Assembly: GCA_002292015.1 (NCBI GenBank)
Contig: DBBD01000104.1
Coordinates: 773-9,360 of the forward strand
Direction: 5' to 3'
Length of the DNA stretch: 8,588 nt
Source: Firmicutes bacterium UBA993
Lineage (GTDB): Bacteria > Bacillota > Dethiobacteria > DTU022
The position numbers and the translations under genes were made by a program. This document shows, one piece after another, positions 1 to 6,051 of the stretch (position 1 is the first letter of the stretch; the number at the start of each line of letters is the position of its first letter). Under the pieces are notes generated by a model. The model was not told the DNA's origin. It did no database searches and was given only the letters and a program-made list of their open reading frames with translations.

Positions 1-26
1 CGCCCCCTGCCGTATAGCAGGAGGCG
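1..26 (-). terminator. Probable intrinsic terminator of the pilin gene
   Basis: Positions 1-10 and 17-26 form a 10-bp GC-rich inverted repeat with a 6-nt loop. The single mismatch (C5/A22 on the plus strand) becomes a G-U pair in minus-strand RNA, so the hairpin is complete only when read in the direction of the pilin gene that ends at 89. The U-tract that would complete a terminator lies beyond the window and cannot be seen. Confidence 0.6.
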
Positions 27-88
27 CGACCTAATTCAATAACTTTATACACAGTGTAGTTACGCTCTGGAAGATAATATGGCGTTGT

Positions 89-490
89 TTACCATGCTAA
101 GGGGAGGGAAGCAGCACCTAAAGCGGCGTGTGTACCGAAAGTGTTTGCATCGATTGTTACTGTAGCTCGACCGGTAGCAGCGTCAATACCATAAGCAGTT
201 TCAAGCAAGGGCCCTGGACCAACGGGTGCTGCAACCAGATATCCTTCAGTTGCCAATTCAGCAACATCGACTGGAAGAGCATTGATGTTCTCAGCCCTAT
301 GTTGAGCTATTGCACCATCAATAATTCTTAAATTGGCCTCTACCGCCCGCCTGGCGGAGTTTGCCTGCACCTGGTTAAAAATCGGTATCGCAATTGCCAC
401 CAAAATCCCGATAATGACCACAACCACCATCAGTTCCACCAGCGTGAAACCTTTTTCGTTCCGGTGCATCATTTTCATCAGTTTTTGCAT
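89..490 (-). CDS. Type IV pilin (major-pilin-like, type IVa prepilin)
   Basis: This 133-residue protein is the structural subunit of a type IV pilus or pseudopilus. It has a short basic leader ending in EKG, then the class III signal motif KG/FTLVELMVVVVIIG. Prepilin peptidase would cut after Gly14 and N-methylate Phe15. Glu19 is the conserved Glu5 of the mature protein, and residues 15-37 form the hydrophobic assembly helix. The rest is a short globular domain rich in Ala, Gly and Thr, with no cysteines and hence no disulfide loop. The start at 490 is preceded by an AGGAGGAG ribosome site about 8-10 nt upstream. The gene stands alone between a riboswitch-bearing leader and a terminator, as expected for a highly expressed major pilin, but a minor pilin or pseudopilin cannot be excluded. 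The PilB and PilO genes needed for assembly lie about 6 kb upstream on the same strand. Confidence 0.92.
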   Translation of the reverse strand: MQKLMKMMHRNEKGFTLVELMVVVVIIGILVAIAIPIFNQVQANSARRAVEANLRIIDGAIAQHRAENINALPVDVAELATEGYLVAAPVGPGPLLETAYGIDAATGRATVTIDANTFGTHAALGAASLPLAW

Positions 491-521
491 TTTTAAATCT
501 CCTCCTAAAATTTTATGGTGT

Positions 522-550
522 GGGGTGCGGGTTATTGGCTTGCCCGCCCC
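522..550 (-). other. Hairpin in the pilin leader near the ribosome binding site
   Basis: In minus-strand RNA the segment 550-543 (GGGGCGGG) can pair with 531-522 (CCCGCACCCC), giving two 4-bp blocks separated by a 2-nt bulge. It lies about 15-20 nt before the pilin ribosome binding site. No U-tract follows, so it is not a convincing terminator. It may stabilise the mRNA or belong to the expression platform of the riboswitch upstream. This is inference from base pairing by eye only. Confidence 0.35.
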
Positions 551-606
551 GGTTAAGCGGTTCCGGTTATTCTTTCCTCAGATCAACCCCTTTATTAGTT
601 TTTTTT

Positions 607-623
607 GACGATACGGTCCAGGC
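607..623 (-). promoter_or_regulatory. Candidate switching arm of the pilin riboswitch
   Basis: In minus-strand RNA this 17-nt segment is complementary to both edges of the aptamer. Its part at 618-623 (GCCUGG) pairs perfectly with CCAGGC at 654-649 in the 3' side of the aptamer. Its part at 607-616 (CCGUAUCGUC) pairs with GACGAUAACGG at 727-717, with one bulged A, which overlaps the P1 strand. Either pairing would compete with or enclose the ligand-binding fold. Eight A residues, not U residues, follow it in the RNA, so it is not a terminator. The role is inferred. Confidence 0.4.
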
Positions 624-640
624 CTTAAAAATAAATCCTG

Positions 641-727
641 TTTCGGCTGCCTGGCGATCATACCCCCGGTGAGGCTTAGACCCATAGCTTTGCGTCCCTC
701 TCTTTCGAGAGGTTTGCCGTTATCGTC
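641..727 (-). promoter_or_regulatory. GEMM-I (cyclic-di-GMP-I class) riboswitch, pilin leader
   Basis: Minus-strand RNA shows the conserved GEMM-I core. It reads CGGCAAACC (719-711), a P1b hairpin closed by a GAAA tetraloop (697-712), the linker GGGACGCAAAGC, a P2 arm, and a closing GGC-A-GCCG (651-644). P1 is CGGC 719-716 with GCCG 647-644. The P2 base is GCU 688-686 with GGC 651-649. This class binds cyclic di-GMP; a minority of relatives (GEMM-Ib) prefer 3',3'-cGAMP, and I cannot decide this by eye. About 150 nt separate the aptamer from the pilin start. No strong terminator is present, unlike the other two riboswitches here, so control may be by an alternative fold or at translation. Confidence 0.92.
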
Positions 728-777
728 AGGCTTCTTACAATACCAAGAGCATCTAATTCGCTCTCTTGTATACAGTT

Positions 778-802
778 ATACCGGGAAAAAATTTTTTTAG
801 AC
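778..802 (-). promoter_or_regulatory. Candidate SigB/SigF-type promoter of the pilin transcript
   Basis: On the minus strand, GTCTAA (802-797) and CGGTAT (783-778) are separated by 13 nt. This is 5 of 6 matches at each box to the Bacillus SigB consensus GTTTAA-N12-14-GGGTAT. No good TTGACA/TATAAT pair is visible, although TATAAC and TATACA occur just downstream and could act as a sigma-A -10 box. Transcription would start near 770, about 45-50 nt before the aptamer. The neighbouring sigma factor (918-1634) belongs to the matching family. Confidence 0.45.
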
Positions 803-840
803 ACTTTTTTAAATATTTTTTCTGCTGTCAGTAAACTACA

Positions 841-876
841 GCTCCTGCATTTTGCACTGCGGCAAGATGCAGGAGC
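841..876. terminator. Long hairpin after the sigma factor gene, possible terminator
   Basis: GCTCCTGCATTTTGC at 841-855 pairs with 862-876 to give a 15-bp stem with a 6-nt loop. One pair (851/866) is G-U in plus-strand RNA and A-C in minus-strand RNA, leaving a 10-bp perfect outer stem for the minus strand. It lies 42 nt past the sigma factor stop codon. The following minus-strand sequence is only weakly U-rich (TGTAGTTT). It may therefore be a transcript-end or stabilising hairpin rather than an efficient terminator. Confidence 0.5.
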
Positions 877-917
877 CGTTTCACTAAAATCAATGCGCGG
901 CGAAACTTCTGTTAAGT

Positions 918-1634
918 TTACGCCGAAACATAAGCTTTCATTTCGTTTAGACTTTTGTTAAGGATGCGCGAGACTTTGCGCTGGTTAATCCCCAGTTTGC
1001 AGGCGGCCTCTTCCTGGGTAAACCCTTCATAATAGATCAGCCGGATTACCTGCTGCTGCAGCACGTCCATCTTCTGGAGCGACATCTTAACGGTAAGCAC
1101 ATCTTCAATCGGCAGTTTGAAAGATTCGTAACGCAGATGTCGTACTTTCGAAATATCAAGTTCGTCAAGAGAGACGCAGCCGGCCTGCATAGCCTCGACG
1201 ATCCCTTCTTCCGCCACGTTAACCTTGTCAGCTATTTCCCGGATAGTGGGGACTGCCATGTTTTGTTGATAAAGTTCTTCGGTGGCCTGAATAATCCGGC
1301 CCTGCAGCGTTTTCAGCCATTCGGGGATTTTGTAAAATCCGCGATCCCTTAATTCATGGCGAATTTCACCCACCAGGCAGTGTACAGCGAAGGTGGCAAA
1401 CTTGCTGCCCCGGCCGGGATCGAAGCGGTTTATTGCTTTAAGCAGGCCCTCGTAGGCGGCCTGTTTCAGATCTTCATCGAAGCCGCCATAACTGTAAAGG
1501 GACGTATAATGCCTTATTAACGGCTCTGCAGACTTAATTAATGCCTCTTTGGCCTCCGGGCTGCTGCCTGCCAAATACAGGCTCATTGCCGCCTCCAGGG
1601 TACTGTTGTGTTGTGGACTAACTTGTCCGGCCAT
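918..1634 (-). CDS. RNA polymerase sigma factor, SigB/SigF/SigG-like sigma-70 family
   Basis: This 238-residue alternative sigma factor would direct RNA polymerase to a special promoter set. Region 2 spans about residues 35-105. It includes DLKQAAYEGLLKAINRFDP for core binding and SKFATFAVHCLVGEIRHELRDRG, which strongly resembles the -10-recognition part of the SigB/SigF/SigG group. Region 3 has a helix-turn-helix-like stretch (PTIREIADKVNVAEEGIVEAM, 129-149). Region 4 ends in a -35-recognition helix-turn-helix (about 205-226, FTQEEAACKLGINQRKVSRI). The length is close to SigF and SigB. The start at 1634 has a GGAGG site 9 nt upstream. No anti-sigma or anti-anti-sigma gene flanks it, which is unusual for this group. 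Instead its leader carries a riboswitch and a terminator. Role in pilus gene expression is inferred from position; a sporulation or stress role remains possible. Confidence 0.88.
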   Translation of the reverse strand: MAGQVSPQHNSTLEAAMSLYLAGSSPEAKEALIKSAEPLIRHYTSLYSYGGFDEDLKQAAYEGLLKAINRFDPGRGSKFATFAVHCLVGEIRHELRDRGFYKIPEWLKTLQGRIIQATEELYQQNMAVPTIREIADKVNVAEEGIVEAMQAGCVSLDELDISKVRHLRYESFKLPIEDVLTVKMSLQKMDVLQQQVIRLIYYEGFTQEEAACKLGINQRKVSRILNKSLNEMKAYVSA

Positions 1635-1660
1635 AACCCTGACCCTCCGCTTTTCTGAGC

Positions 1661-1681
1661 AAGCCCCGGCAACAGGGGCTT
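1661..1681 (-). other. Second hairpin in the sigma factor leader
   Basis: AAGCCCC (1661-1667) and GGGGCTT (1675-1681) form a perfect 7-bp stem with a 7-nt loop. It sits between the leader terminator and the ribosome binding site of the sigma gene. No U-tract follows in minus-strand RNA. It could influence translation or mRNA stability; no function can be assigned. Confidence 0.35.
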
Positions 1682-1718
1682 ATCTTTTCCATTGCATTCT
1701 CAATATTACCTGCTTACG

Positions 1719-1750
1719 CAAAAACCCCGCCTGCTGCTGTAGGCGGGGTT
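1719..1750 (-). terminator. Intrinsic terminator, expression platform of the sigma factor riboswitch
   Basis: In minus-strand RNA, AACCCCGCCU (1750-1741) pairs with AGGCGGGGUU (1732-1723) over an 8-nt loop and runs into five U residues (1724-1720). It lies just downstream of the aptamer and about 90 nt before the sigma start codon, the usual layout for riboswitch-controlled premature termination. A competing weak pairing, GGGU (1762-1759) with ACCC (1749-1746), would occupy the 5' arm and could be an antiterminator. Confidence 0.85.
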
Positions 1751-1768
1751 ACGTGCTTACCCGACGAA

Positions 1769-1846
1769 CCGGCAACTGGCTGACTTCAGTTAAAAACTGT
1801 AAGTCCCTCTAGTTTTGCGCCACCGCCTCTCGGCGGTTTTGCCCTG
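1769..1846 (-). promoter_or_regulatory. GEMM-I (cyclic-di-GMP-I class) riboswitch, sigma factor leader
   Basis: Minus-strand RNA reads GGGCAAAACC (1844-1835), a P1b hairpin with a GAGA tetraloop (1823-1836), GGCGCAAAACU, a long P2 arm (stem parts 1782-1791 with 1795-1805) and CAGCCAGUUGCCGG. P1 is GGC/GCC. The first P2 pairs are ACU (1813-1811) with AGU (1777-1775), whereas the sister aptamer at 6189-6283 has GCU/AGC. That compensatory change preserves pairing and supports the fold. CGCAAAACU departs from the more usual CGCAAAGCU only through this change. The ligand is expected to be cyclic di-GMP or a related cyclic dinucleotide. Whether ligand turns the gene on or off cannot be read directly. 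Confidence 0.88.
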
Positions 1847-1863
1847 ATACGGCTCTTTTTCAT

Positions 1864-1892
1864 ATTGAAACACAACACAAGAACAAAGTCAA
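1864..1892 (-). promoter_or_regulatory. Candidate promoter of the sigma factor transcript
   Basis: On the minus strand TTGACT (1892-1887) matches the sigma-A -35 box at 5 of 6 positions. A weak -10 follows as TTCAAT (1869-1864, 17-nt spacer); CAATAT (1867-1862, 19-nt spacer) is an alternative. Transcription would begin shortly before the aptamer starts near 1846. The same TTGACTTT string stands before the riboswitch of the MORN operon. Confidence 0.5.
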
Positions 1893-1946
1893 TTTCTTTA
1901 CACTATGCACGATGACACTATGTTAGTTTTCCGCAACCATTCAAAC

Positions 1947-1976
1947 ATGCTCCTCTCACTTCCAGACCCGGAGCAT
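1947..1976 (-). terminator. Possible terminator of the MORN operon
   Basis: ATGCTCC (1947-1953) and GGAGCAT (1970-1976) form a 7-bp perfect stem with a 16-nt loop, 32 nt past the stop of the last operon gene. The following minus-strand sequence GTTTGAATGG is a poor U-tract. It is the only hairpin seen between this operon and the next promoter. Confidence 0.45.
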
Positions 1977-2008
1977 CAAGGCTGAACAGTTTCGTTTTAT
2001 CACAGCAG

Positions 2009-2431
2009 TCAGGATCTGGATCCAATGCGGTTCAGCATGTTCGGTATGGCGATCCCCATCAGTGCCCCGATAGTTGTGTGATTCATATCAGCAAGGATAT
2101 ATTGCTGGTACGTAATACCACCCTTTTCTTCTCCCGATCGGTAGCATAAAACCATAACCACTTTGTTATCCTCTAAGTTAACCAGGTAGTAATCGCCCAG
2201 TTCCGTTAAGCCTGACTCCTGCAAGGTTGTAAGCAACAAGCCCGAAACTTCGCTGAATTTTTTTATATACTTAGGAACCATGCCGTACACCGGCAGCATG
2301 CCCGCCGAGTGATTATGGATAACCGACTTTTGAGTGTCTGTGCTCCAGATATCAGTTTTAACGAAGCCTTTACCCAAGTCGTCGCGAAGACCATCAACGG
2401 CTTTTTTAATATTTTCGAAGGTAAAAGTCAT
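2009..2431 (-). CDS. Small Roadblock/LC7-like protein, paralog A
   Basis: This 140-residue protein is not confidently recognised. The order of elements resembles a Roadblock/LC7 fold. An N-terminal amphipathic helix (ENIKKAVDGLRDDLG) is followed by a strand ending in KTDIW, a central helix (about 50-72), the strand pair LGDYYLVNLEDNKVVMVLCY, and a final segment (YILADMNHTTIGALMGIAIPNML). Roadblock proteins such as MglB act as dimers on small GTPases or as signalling scaffolds. It shares DLG, DIW, LG-YY-V and T-TIG-LM-I-P with the preceding gene (2505-2879), so the two are diverged paralogs that could form a heterodimer. No signal peptide or membrane segment is visible. An AGGTGA site lies 4-5 nt before the start. 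It is the last gene of the MORN operon. The fold assignment is moderate and the function unknown. Confidence 0.75.
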   Translation of the reverse strand: MTFTFENIKKAVDGLRDDLGKGFVKTDIWSTDTQKSVIHNHSAGMLPVYGMVPKYIKKFSEVSGLLLTTLQESGLTELGDYYLVNLEDNKVVMVLCYRSGEEKGGITYQQYILADMNHTTIGALMGIAIPNMLNRIGSRS

Positions 2432-2504
2432 AGGCTCACCTTTTAATATTTTCGTTCATTCACTTGTTCGATAACCGTTTCTTGACCGTTCGCAAAAAAC
2501 GAGA

Positions 2505-2879
2505 TCAGGAAGTTGCGTTCTTTAGATTTTCCGCAACTTTAGGCACAACAATGCTCATTAAAATACCCATCGTCGTTCTTGACAAATCTACAGTCATGCC
2601 CAGCTGGTAGTCCCCTGCTAAGTTGATTACCACCAAATAATCATTTGCAGTATGGACCATATAGTATTCTCCCAGGTTGGGAAACTCTGAGGTGGACAAT
2701 GTTTTTTGAAGCATTCTGGTTACTTCGTTAAAAAGGGCTGTTGCCTTGTGCGAAACATTATATCCGCCCAAAGACTGGGCATCCCGAATGTGCCAGATAT
2801 CAGCGGATACCAGCGCCTCGCCTAAATCACTCTTCAGTTCTTCAATGATCCCTTTAAATGCTTCAATTATTTTACTCAT
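2505..2879 (-). CDS. Small Roadblock/LC7-like protein, paralog B
   Basis: This 124-residue cytoplasmic protein is a paralog of the next gene (2009-2431). It has an N-terminal helix (IIEAFKGIIEELKSDLG), a strand with SADIW, a central helix (about 45-66), strands LGEYYMVHTANDYLVVINLAG and LGMTVDLS, and a C-terminal helix (TTMGILMSIVVPKVAENL). This size and alternation fit the Roadblock/LC7 superfamily, but I see no diagnostic motif that settles it. The start has an AGAAGGGA ribosome site 7-8 nt upstream. It follows the acyl-CoA synthetase by 31 nt and precedes its paralog by 73 nt, so all are very likely cotranscribed. A partner role, for example regulating the synthetase, anchoring to the MORN protein or serving an unseen GTPase, is inference only. 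Confidence 0.75.
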   Translation of the reverse strand: MSKIIEAFKGIIEELKSDLGEALVSADIWHIRDAQSLGGYNVSHKATALFNEVTRMLQKTLSTSEFPNLGEYYMVHTANDYLVVINLAGDYQLGMTVDLSRTTMGILMSIVVPKVAENLKNATS

Positions 2880-2910
2880 TTAACTCATCCCTTCTTACAT
2901 TTTATTTTAT

Positions 2911-4617
2911 TTATCCTAATTCTTCCATAAAATCATCTTCCTTAAATATCTCTTCCCGCTTGATGCGCGAAACATCAAATTTATCCTCTTGAAAGACCCT
3001 GTCACTGGGTAACTCTGAAAGATTCCGACGCAAAAGTTTACCGACGTTACTTTTTGGCAGCTCGCTTCTGAACTCGATCTGTCGGGGCAGCTTGTAAACT
3101 GCCAGCCTTTCAGCGCAATAATCAATCAGTTCTTCTTCATTGGCGCTTACTCCTTCCCTAAGCACAACGTAGGTTTTCAGAGCTTCTCCGAAGTATTGAT
3201 CCGGAATACCTACACTTAGGGCTTCTTTGATTTTAGGATGATGGAAAAGAACTTCATCAACTTCTCCCGGATAGACATTAAGGCCGCCGGTAATAACCAT
3301 CTCCTTTTTACGCCCCACTATATAGAAGTAGCCGTTGCTGTCCATTTTAGCGATGTCGCCGGTGTACAGCCAGCCATCACGGATGGTGCTGGCCGTCTCT
3401 TCAGGGCGCTTCCAATACCCCTTCATAACCTGAGGCCCCTTGATGATCAGCTCGCCTTCCGCCCCAAAGGGCAAATCGGTCGTCCCGTCTTCCTGGTCGA
3501 CAATACGGCAGTCTGTATCGGGATAGGGCAAACCGATGCTGCCGTATTTTCTTAAACCCCGGTAGGGGTTTGCATGGGTTGTAGGTGACGCTTCTGTAAG
3601 GCCGTAACCTTCGATTACCCGGATACCGTACCTTGTTTCAAGGTTCTCAATCACTTCAACCGGTAGCGGGGCGCCGCCGGTGCGCCAGATATCCACCGAT
3701 TTTAAGTTGTGTCTTAAAGAATCATGGTGATTGGCAATATTAATGAAGATGGTCGGCACACCCATAAAAAAGACCGGACGGTGCTTATCAATTAAACTCA
3801 TGGTTTCGTCTACATCGAAGCGCGGCGTCAGCAGCAAGCCAAACGGCGCCGTTAACCCGAAATTCATCACCGCTGTCATGCCGGTTGCATGGAAAAAAGG
3901 CATGACGGCCATGCCGTATAGCTGCTTAGTGCCATTGCTGTATTTTTTCTTCAACCAATCGGAAAACCACTCCCTTTTCTGCATAATATTGCTGACAATA
4001 TTATAGTGGGTGAGCATCGCAGCCTTGGGTTTGCCGGTTGTTCCACCGGTATATTGAAGAACCGCGACATCCTCCCTGGGGGATACCGCAGCTTCCTTAG
4101 AATCGGCGGCATGATGGCGGACAAGATCTTCAAACCGCTGAACGCCCGGTAAATTAATGTGGGCACCGCCAAACCTCACTACAATAAGGTTATTAATGGC
4201 GACCTTTTCTTTGACGGCAACCACTGAATTAATAACCAAGTCGGCGACTATTATGGCCTGTGGTTCGCAATCTCCGATCAAAAGCTCCAGCTCATCAGGC
4301 TTGGAGAGCGGATCAACCTGCACTTCTACCGCTCCGATTTTCATACAGGCATAATAAGCATAAACATACTCGGGACAGTTTGGCATCATTAAGGCAACCC
4401 GATCACCTTTTTTAACACCCAGGTTTGACAGGGCAGCGGCAAATCGATCAATCTTGTCGTACATCTCTTCATAAGTTACCGCATTTCCCCTGTAAACCAT
4501 CGCTACCAGGTTCTTGTGGTTAAATGTTTGCTGCTTTAAGTAACTGTACAAAGATATCTCAGGGTAATCTAAATTCCAGCGGACCGGATAATTTTTTAGC
4601 CAGACCTGGTTAGGCAT
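2911..4617 (-). CDS. AMP-dependent acyl-CoA synthetase (long-chain fatty-acid-CoA ligase family)
   Basis: This 568-residue enzyme of the ANL superfamily would activate a carboxylic acid, probably a fatty acid, with ATP to an acyl-AMP and then transfer it to CoA. Visible signatures are the P-loop YTGGTTGKPK (189-198), the GYGLTEASP motif (337-345), the YTGD motif with its Asp at 421, the hinge region VGRKKEMVITGGLNVYPGEVDEVL (434-457), and PKSNVGK with the presumed adenylation Lys527. All core motifs are intact. Past the usual end lies a charged tail of about 35 residues (VFQEDKFDVSRIKREEIFKEDDFMEELG). An AAGGAGGAAA site precedes the start. The gene lies 69 nt after the MORN gene, inside an operon headed by a cyclic-di-nucleotide riboswitch, which is unusual for a housekeeping beta-oxidation ligase. 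The exact acyl substrate cannot be told; a ligase for another carrier or acid is possible. Confidence 0.92.
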   Translation of the reverse strand: MPNQVWLKNYPVRWNLDYPEISLYSYLKQQTFNHKNLVAMVYRGNAVTYEEMYDKIDRFAAALSNLGVKKGDRVALMMPNCPEYVYAYYACMKIGAVEVQVDPLSKPDELELLIGDCEPQAIIVADLVINSVVAVKEKVAINNLIVVRFGGAHINLPGVQRFEDLVRHHAADSKEAAVSPREDVAVLQYTGGTTGKPKAAMLTHYNIVSNIMQKREWFSDWLKKKYSNGTKQLYGMAVMPFFHATGMTAVMNFGLTAPFGLLLTPRFDVDETMSLIDKHRPVFFMGVPTIFINIANHHDSLRHNLKSVDIWRTGGAPLPVEVIENLETRYGIRVIEGYGLTEASPTTHANPYRGLRKYGSIGLPYPDTDCRIVDQEDGTTDLPFGAEGELIIKGPQVMKGYWKRPEETASTIRDGWLYTGDIAKMDSNGYFYIVGRKKEMVITGGLNVYPGEVDEVLFHHPKIKEALSVGIPDQYFGEALKTYVVLREGVSANEEELIDYCAERLAVYKLPRQIEFRSELPKSNVGKLLRRNLSELPSDRVFQEDKFDVSRIKREEIFKEDDFMEELG

Positions 4618-4686
4618 TAAAAATTTCCTCCTTACTCTTCTTCCCTGTTAAATTATTAATATCGCGCATCCCAAAGCGATTACTGC

Positions 4687-6048
4687 TTAGTTGATTAACA
4701 GAATTATGATAGTCAGTAGCGATAATAGCAATAATAGTGTTAAAGCATAATTCATCGTACGCAGTTTTTTGTTTTTTTCCTCTTCCGCTGCCTGTTCTTG
4801 GCTGTCGAGCGTTTTTACTAATTCTGCAATTTGCTTTTGCATTTGAGCAGTTTTCGTTTCATTTAACCGGGCCTGTTCACTCTGACCGGACAAGTTGTCG
4901 GCCGGCTCCACAGCGCCGGTCGTCGGGACAGGTTCACTGTATAAGCGGCTTTCAGTGTTAGCTGCAACAGTAATGGGCTGTGTATGAGCCGCGGTCACAA
5001 AAGGTTCCGGTGTCTTTTCTTTAAATTCATTTACTACCAATTGCGGTCTGATCTGATCATTATGCCACTCACCGCATATCTTGCTGCCATCGCTGCAGAA
5101 TAGTGTGCCGTATCCTTGGCGATAATCATCTTTCCAGGATCCTAAATAAACCCGATTATCAAGGTAAAACATGATCCCATAACCATGCCGCTTGCCGTCC
5201 AGCCTTTCTCCGAAGTATTTTATACCACTTGGATAGATCATGATCCCCTGCCCGGCGATCTGATCGCTTTGCCACTCGCCGATATAGGTTTTACCATCGG
5301 GAAAACTGAGAATGCCCTGACCATGTTTCTCCCCATCCAGCCATTCGCCGAGGTAGTGTCTTCCGTTTTCCCAGGTCATAGCCCCAAGATCGCTTTGTTT
5401 GCCCGGCACTGGCTGGGATCGGCCTCTTTGCGGCTGGGGACAAAGCCAGGTGCCCTCCTCAGCTTTTGACCCATCAGCCCATTGGCAAAAGTATTTGCGC
5501 CCATCTGCGTAGATGATCAGGCCCATGCCGGACTTCACGCCCTGATCCCACTCGCCGATATACTGGCCCTGATAACCGTTCTCCAACCAGTAGGTCATTA
5601 TACCCTGGCCGGAGCGTTTTCCTTCTACCCATTGGCCAAGATACTTTTTACCATTAGGCCAGGTTATGATACCCAGCCCATTTGGCTTGTCGCCTTTCCA
5701 CTCGCCTAAGTAATTTGTCGAACCCGGAACTGTTAAAAAACCAAACCCGCTACGCAGGCCGTTTTTGTAAGAACCCTCATACTTACTGCCGTCCGGCCAC
5801 ACGGTCAGTCCCTGGCCGCTGAATAGATCATTTTCCCACTCCCCGGTATATTTTTTACCGTCAGGATAAATGATCGCTCCTGTGCCATGCTTTAGTCCGC
5901 CTTTAAAATAACCTTCGTATTTACTGCCGTCGGCATAAATTTTGGTGCCTTTGCTGACGTTGACGCTACCGAACTGTTCATCGGCCTGTTTTCGTCCTTC
6001 CGGAAATAGAAATATGCCAGAGTTCATCTTATTAATAAGACCTCCCAA
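4687..6048 (-). CDS. MORN-repeat protein with coiled coil and C-terminal membrane anchor
   Basis: This protein of up to 453 residues carries about 12 MORN repeats of roughly 23 residues (about 43-335), with the pattern KYxGEWxxGxxxGxGxxxxPDG. Repeat 7 (about 186-208) is degenerate and followed by an atypical Cys/Pro/Gln/Arg-rich insert. A low-complexity linker (336-390), a predicted coiled coil (about 390-430, MQKQIAELVKTLDSQEQAAEEEKNKK) and a hydrophobic segment (about 433-452, YALTLLLLLSLLTIIILLI) follow. With no N-terminal signal peptide, this suggests a tail-anchored protein with its repeats in the cytoplasm. MORN repeats are known as elongated beta scaffolds linked to membranes or protein assembly. 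The start is uncertain. A TTG at 6048 has GGAG 9 nt upstream. An in-frame ATG at 6027 has GGGAGG, but 13 nt away. It is the first gene after the riboswitch and terminator. The function is unknown. Confidence 0.88.
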   Translation of the reverse strand: MGGLINKMNSGIFLFPEGRKQADEQFGSVNVSKGTKIYADGSKYEGYFKGGLKHGTGAIIYPDGKKYTGEWENDLFSGQGLTVWPDGSKYEGSYKNGLRSGFGFLTVPGSTNYLGEWKGDKPNGLGIITWPNGKKYLGQWVEGKRSGQGIMTYWLENGYQGQYIGEWDQGVKSGMGLIIYADGRKYFCQWADGSKAEEGTWLCPQPQRGRSQPVPGKQSDLGAMTWENGRHYLGEWLDGEKHGQGILSFPDGKTYIGEWQSDQIAGQGIMIYPSGIKYFGERLDGKRHGYGIMFYLDNRVYLGSWKDDYRQGYGTLFCSDGSKICGEWHNDQIRPQLVVNEFKEKTPEPFVTAAHTQPITVAANTESRLYSEPVPTTGAVEPADNLSGQSEQARLNETKTAQMQKQIAELVKTLDSQEQAAEEEKNKKLRTMNYALTLLLLLSLLTIIILLIN

Positions 6049-6051
6049 CTA

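Noticed and set aside
128..608. Plus-strand open frames opposite the pilin gene
   Set aside because: They are reverse-complement shadows of the pilin and its leader, with no ribosome sites and no recognisable protein features.
841..876. Long inverted repeat considered as an insertion-sequence end or attachment site
   Set aside because: It is a single hairpin with a 6-nt loop next to a gene end. No transposase, partner repeat or target duplication is visible anywhere in the window.
3238..4354. Several open frames of 65-105 codons opposite or inside the acyl-CoA synthetase gene
   Set aside because: The synthetase has intact family motifs through this whole span. The other frames have no motifs and are explained by codon composition.
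4737..5709. Plus-strand open frames opposite the MORN gene, with hydrophobic repeated segments
   Set aside because: The apparent repeats mirror the MORN repeats on the minus strand. They do not represent separate proteins.
4980..5960. Periodic sequence similarity that could be mistaken for a tandem DNA repeat or CRISPR
   Set aside because: The roughly 69-nt periodicity corresponds to 23-residue MORN repeats in frame. The units vary at DNA level and there are no constant repeats with unique spacers.
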